Assembly (NCBI GenBank): GCA_003712055.1
Contig: RHLJ01000002.1
Span: forward strand, 372,001-436,000
DNA from: Balneola sp.
GTDB lineage: Bacteria; Bacteroidota; Rhodothermia; Balneolales; Balneolaceae
Reading direction: 5' to 3'
DNA length: 64,000 bases
The notes beneath the pieces were generated by a model. The model had not been told where the DNA came from and did not search any database. It worked only from the letters and a program-made list of their open reading frames with translations. Made by a program: the position numbers and the translations under genes. Positions 62,448 to 64,000 of this stretch are shown here, piece by piece. Numbering within the stretch: position 1 is the stretch's first letter; each line of letters starts with the position of its first letter.

Positions 62448-62948
62448 ATGAATGCTAACGTATTAGTTTTAAATCAGGACTACCAGCCATTGAGTATTTG
62501 CTCGGTGCAACGGTCCATGAAACTCCTTTTTCTGGAAAAGGCTGAGCTACTTCATGACGATCCGGAAAAAGAATTGAGAACTCCGAGAGACGCGTACCAA
62601 TATCCTTCTGTAATTCGCTTGAGAAGCTACATTCGTATTCCATATACCAAAGTAGTTTTATCGAGAAGGAATGTGATGAGAAGGGATAACTTTGAGTGCC
62701 AATATTGCGGAAGTAGATCGAATCTGACCATCGATCATGTAATTCCTAAAAGCCGAGGTGGAGGAGACACCTGGGAAAATCTTGCTACAGCTTGTGAAAG
62801 GTGTAATGTAAAGAAAGGAAACAAAACTCCCAGAGAAGCAGAAATGCCTCTCCGATCAAAACCCTATCGTCCGATTCCAATTACTTTTTTCAGGGATTAT
62901 AATGGCTTTGTTCAAGAGCCCTGGAAGCCGTATTTGTATATGACCTAA
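62448..62948 (+). CDS. HNH endonuclease family protein
   Basis: A 166-residue protein. The N-terminus NANVLVLNQDYQPLSICSVQRSMKLLFLEKAE is the usual start of the stand-alone bacterial HNH proteins. The zinc-binding HNH core covers about 80-125: CQYCG near 83, the catalytic LTIDHVIPKSRGGGDTWEN and CERCN near 116. It is a single chromosomal gene between a terminator and a convergent DsrE-like gene (4-base overlap), with no toxin or restriction partners. The cellular role of this common housekeeping-like family is not established. Confidence 0.88.
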   Translation: MNANVLVLNQDYQPLSICSVQRSMKLLFLEKAELLHDDPEKELRTPRDAYQYPSVIRLRSYIRIPYTKVVLSRRNVMRRDNFECQYCGSRSNLTIDHVIPKSRGGGDTWENLATACERCNVKKGNKTPREAEMPLRSKPYRPIPITFFRDYNGFVQEPWKPYLYMT

Positions 62949-63478
62949 TTGAATACTAGCGGTAGGTACCCCTCGTGCATATAGGTTGTAAATACCGTAA
63001 GCATTGAAAGACCTGTGGTTATATCTGGGTTCACACTTTGCTGAGCATACTTTCGGGCGAGTAAGGATTGCCCACATACATAAATACTTACCCCGGCTTC
63101 TTTTAATGTGCTAATCAAGTCGATGTTCGGGTTATTCAGCTCATAGCGCTGTTGATAGGTTTCATTATCCAGAACAACATCAGTTGCACCACCATGGATC
63201 ACCACTGCCACACTCAGGTTTTCTGGTGTTACCCCGCCCAATCCATGTAGGTTCATCATTCTGGCAACATTATTCAATCCAGGATTAATACTCTCTTTAT
63301 CTCTCTGGAGTGTTTTTAAATCGACCACGATGTCGTATGAAACATCCAACTTTGGGTGTACTGCTCCTTCGATTTCATAAATGCCGCCGAATCCTTTGAT
63401 GATAGGAAAGCGTGCTTCTTGTGCAAATAAGGTGCTGGTAAAAATGAGAACGAAGAGTAATGGACTGAGTAATTTCAT
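62945..63478 (-). CDS. Secreted DsrE/DsrF-like protein
   Basis: A 177-residue exported protein with a signal peptide (MKLLSPLLFVLIFTSTLFAQ). The mature part has the DsrE-like fold pattern, VAVVIHGGATDVVLDNETY near 88-106 and ISVYVCGQSLLARKY near 132-146 with a single conserved cysteine. DsrE proteins carry sulfur on that cysteine. The periplasmic location is unusual for sulfur relay but common for this Bacteroidota subgroup. ATG 63478 starts the signal; the upstream TTG at 63508 is less likely. Divergent from the final nucleoside hydrolase gene. Confidence 0.75.
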   Translation of the reverse strand: MKLLSPLLFVLIFTSTLFAQEARFPIIKGFGGIYEIEGAVHPKLDVSYDIVVDLKTLQRDKESINPGLNNVARMMNLHGLGGVTPENLSVAVVIHGGATDVVLDNETYQQRYELNNPNIDLISTLKEAGVSIYVCGQSLLARKYAQQSVNPDITTGLSMLTVFTTYMHEGYLPLVFN

Positions 63479-63527
63479 AAAAAGGGTTTTTTGAGTATTG
63501 TATTTCAAAGTCGATTCAACATATACA

Positions 63528-64000
63528 ATGAAAAAGTATCTATCTCTAATTCTTATTGGAATACTATCAGTCCCAAATGTAGCAGCTCAATCAAAAATCA
63601 TTTTTGACACCGATTTCGGTGGCGATGCTGACGATCTGGGAGCATTAGCAATGATCCATAATCTACAAAGCCATGGGGAGACAGAGTTACTGGCTGTGAT
63701 GTGCTGGAGTACCGAAGAATATGCGGTTTCAGGAATTGATGCCGTTAATACTTTTTATGGCAGACCACATATTCCAATCGGAGTTAGAAAGGATGGAAAA
63801 TTTCACGAACCCTGGAATCATTCAAAACCAATCACAGAGGTACTGCCATTCAATGAAAGTTATGATTCCGCTACTGAAGCAGTCGCCCTTTATAGAAAGC
63901 TACTTTCTGACGCGGATGAAAATAGTATCACTATAATCACAGTGGGTCCACTGGCTAATATCAAAAACCTGTTGGAATCAGAGCCAGATTCAAATTCTCC
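63528..64000 (+). CDS. Nucleoside hydrolase, secreted, 3' end beyond the window
   Basis: An ORF that begins at ATG 63528 and stays open to the last base, giving 157 residues. The signal peptide (MKKYLSLILIGILSVPNVAAQ) is followed by IIFDTDFGGDADDLGAL near 24-40, the calcium-binding motif of nucleoside hydrolases. ITIITVGPLANIKNLL near 137 is the conserved T-x-GPLTN region. It is distinct in sequence from the hydrolase at 52-53 kb. The C-terminal part and any operon lie to the right of the window. Confidence 0.85.
   Translation, partial: MKKYLSLILIGILSVPNVAAQSKIIFDTDFGGDADDLGALAMIHNLQSHGETELLAVMCWSTEEYAVSGIDAVNTFYGRPHIPIGVRKDGKFHEPWNHSKPITEVLPFNESYDSATEAVALYRKLLSDADENSITIITVGPLANIKNLLESEPDSNS

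Overview
The window reads as chromosomal DNA of a Gram-negative, aerobic or microaerobic member of the Bacteroidota/Balneolota-Rhodothermota group. The clues are a secreted GH9 enzyme ending in a Por/type-IX-like sorting domain (FNPTTSISFEL...VYSLMGQ), a lamin-tail-domain surface protein with a FlgD-like C-terminus, a TonB-dependent receptor, a fused CcoN-CcoO oxidase subunit, LptE, DUF3667- and TIGR02757-type proteins, and few Shine-Dalgarno sequences. Genus cannot be fixed from the sequence; a Balneola/Gracilimonas-like organism is my inference. No rRNA, tRNA, CRISPR array, transposase or prophage gene is visible. It looks like ordinary core chromosome whose intergenic gaps carry a rich set of repeats.

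Layout. 1-7 kb: pabB, a MoxR/ChlI-like AAA+ ATPase, ribosomal protein L31, an MBL hydrolase, then a minus-strand set (sigma-54 activator, lptE, TPR protein) and an Lrp/AsnC regulator. 7-16 kb: serS, dusB, class I aldolase, a flippase-like membrane protein, radA, a secreted hydrolase, rpsU, DUF3667-like and TIGR02757 proteins. 16.5-20.4 kb: a three-gene operon (tandem DUF1080 protein plus two Gfo/Idh/MocA oxidoreductases) that fits oxidative 3-keto-glycoside breakdown. 20.5-29.4 kb: a complete minus-strand cbb3 oxidase operon in transcription order rrf2-ccoI-ccoS-ccoNO-ccoQ-ccoP-(54-aa Cys-rich ORF)-ccoG-ccoH-safE, headed by an IscR/NsrR-like Rrf2 regulator with a 32-bp near-perfect palindrome just upstream. 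29.6-39.3 kb: purL, an AraC regulator, small secreted proteins, glyS, asd and two tandem paralogues of unknown function. 39.6-46.1 kb: a 1404-residue surface protein convergent with a TonB receptor. 46.2-52 kb: murI, a DPP-IV-like peptidase and a GH9 glycosidase. 52-56.2 kb: a nucleoside/ribose salvage operon (nucleoside hydrolase, sugar transporter, ribokinase) divergent from a LacI regulator. 56.2-64 kb: PhoH/PIN protein, rRNA methyltransferase, ALDH7-type dehydrogenase, thioredoxin, an anti-sigma-like kinase, a PiT-like permease, an HNH nuclease, a DsrE-like protein and the 5' part of a second nucleoside hydrolase.

The most striking content is in the gaps. Four REPIN-like inverted doublets (about 20.4, 29.5, 31.9 and 43.9 kb) are built from hairpin arms whose stems covary between copies. 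The 43.9-kb copy is nested inside 26-bp perfect terminal inverted repeats next to a 10-copy ATTGAAC heptamer array. Other heptamer arrays lie at 8.3, 37.4 and 38.6 kb. These repeats, the Cys-rich ORF in the cbb3 operon and the Rrf2 palindrome are the best candidates for something undescribed.
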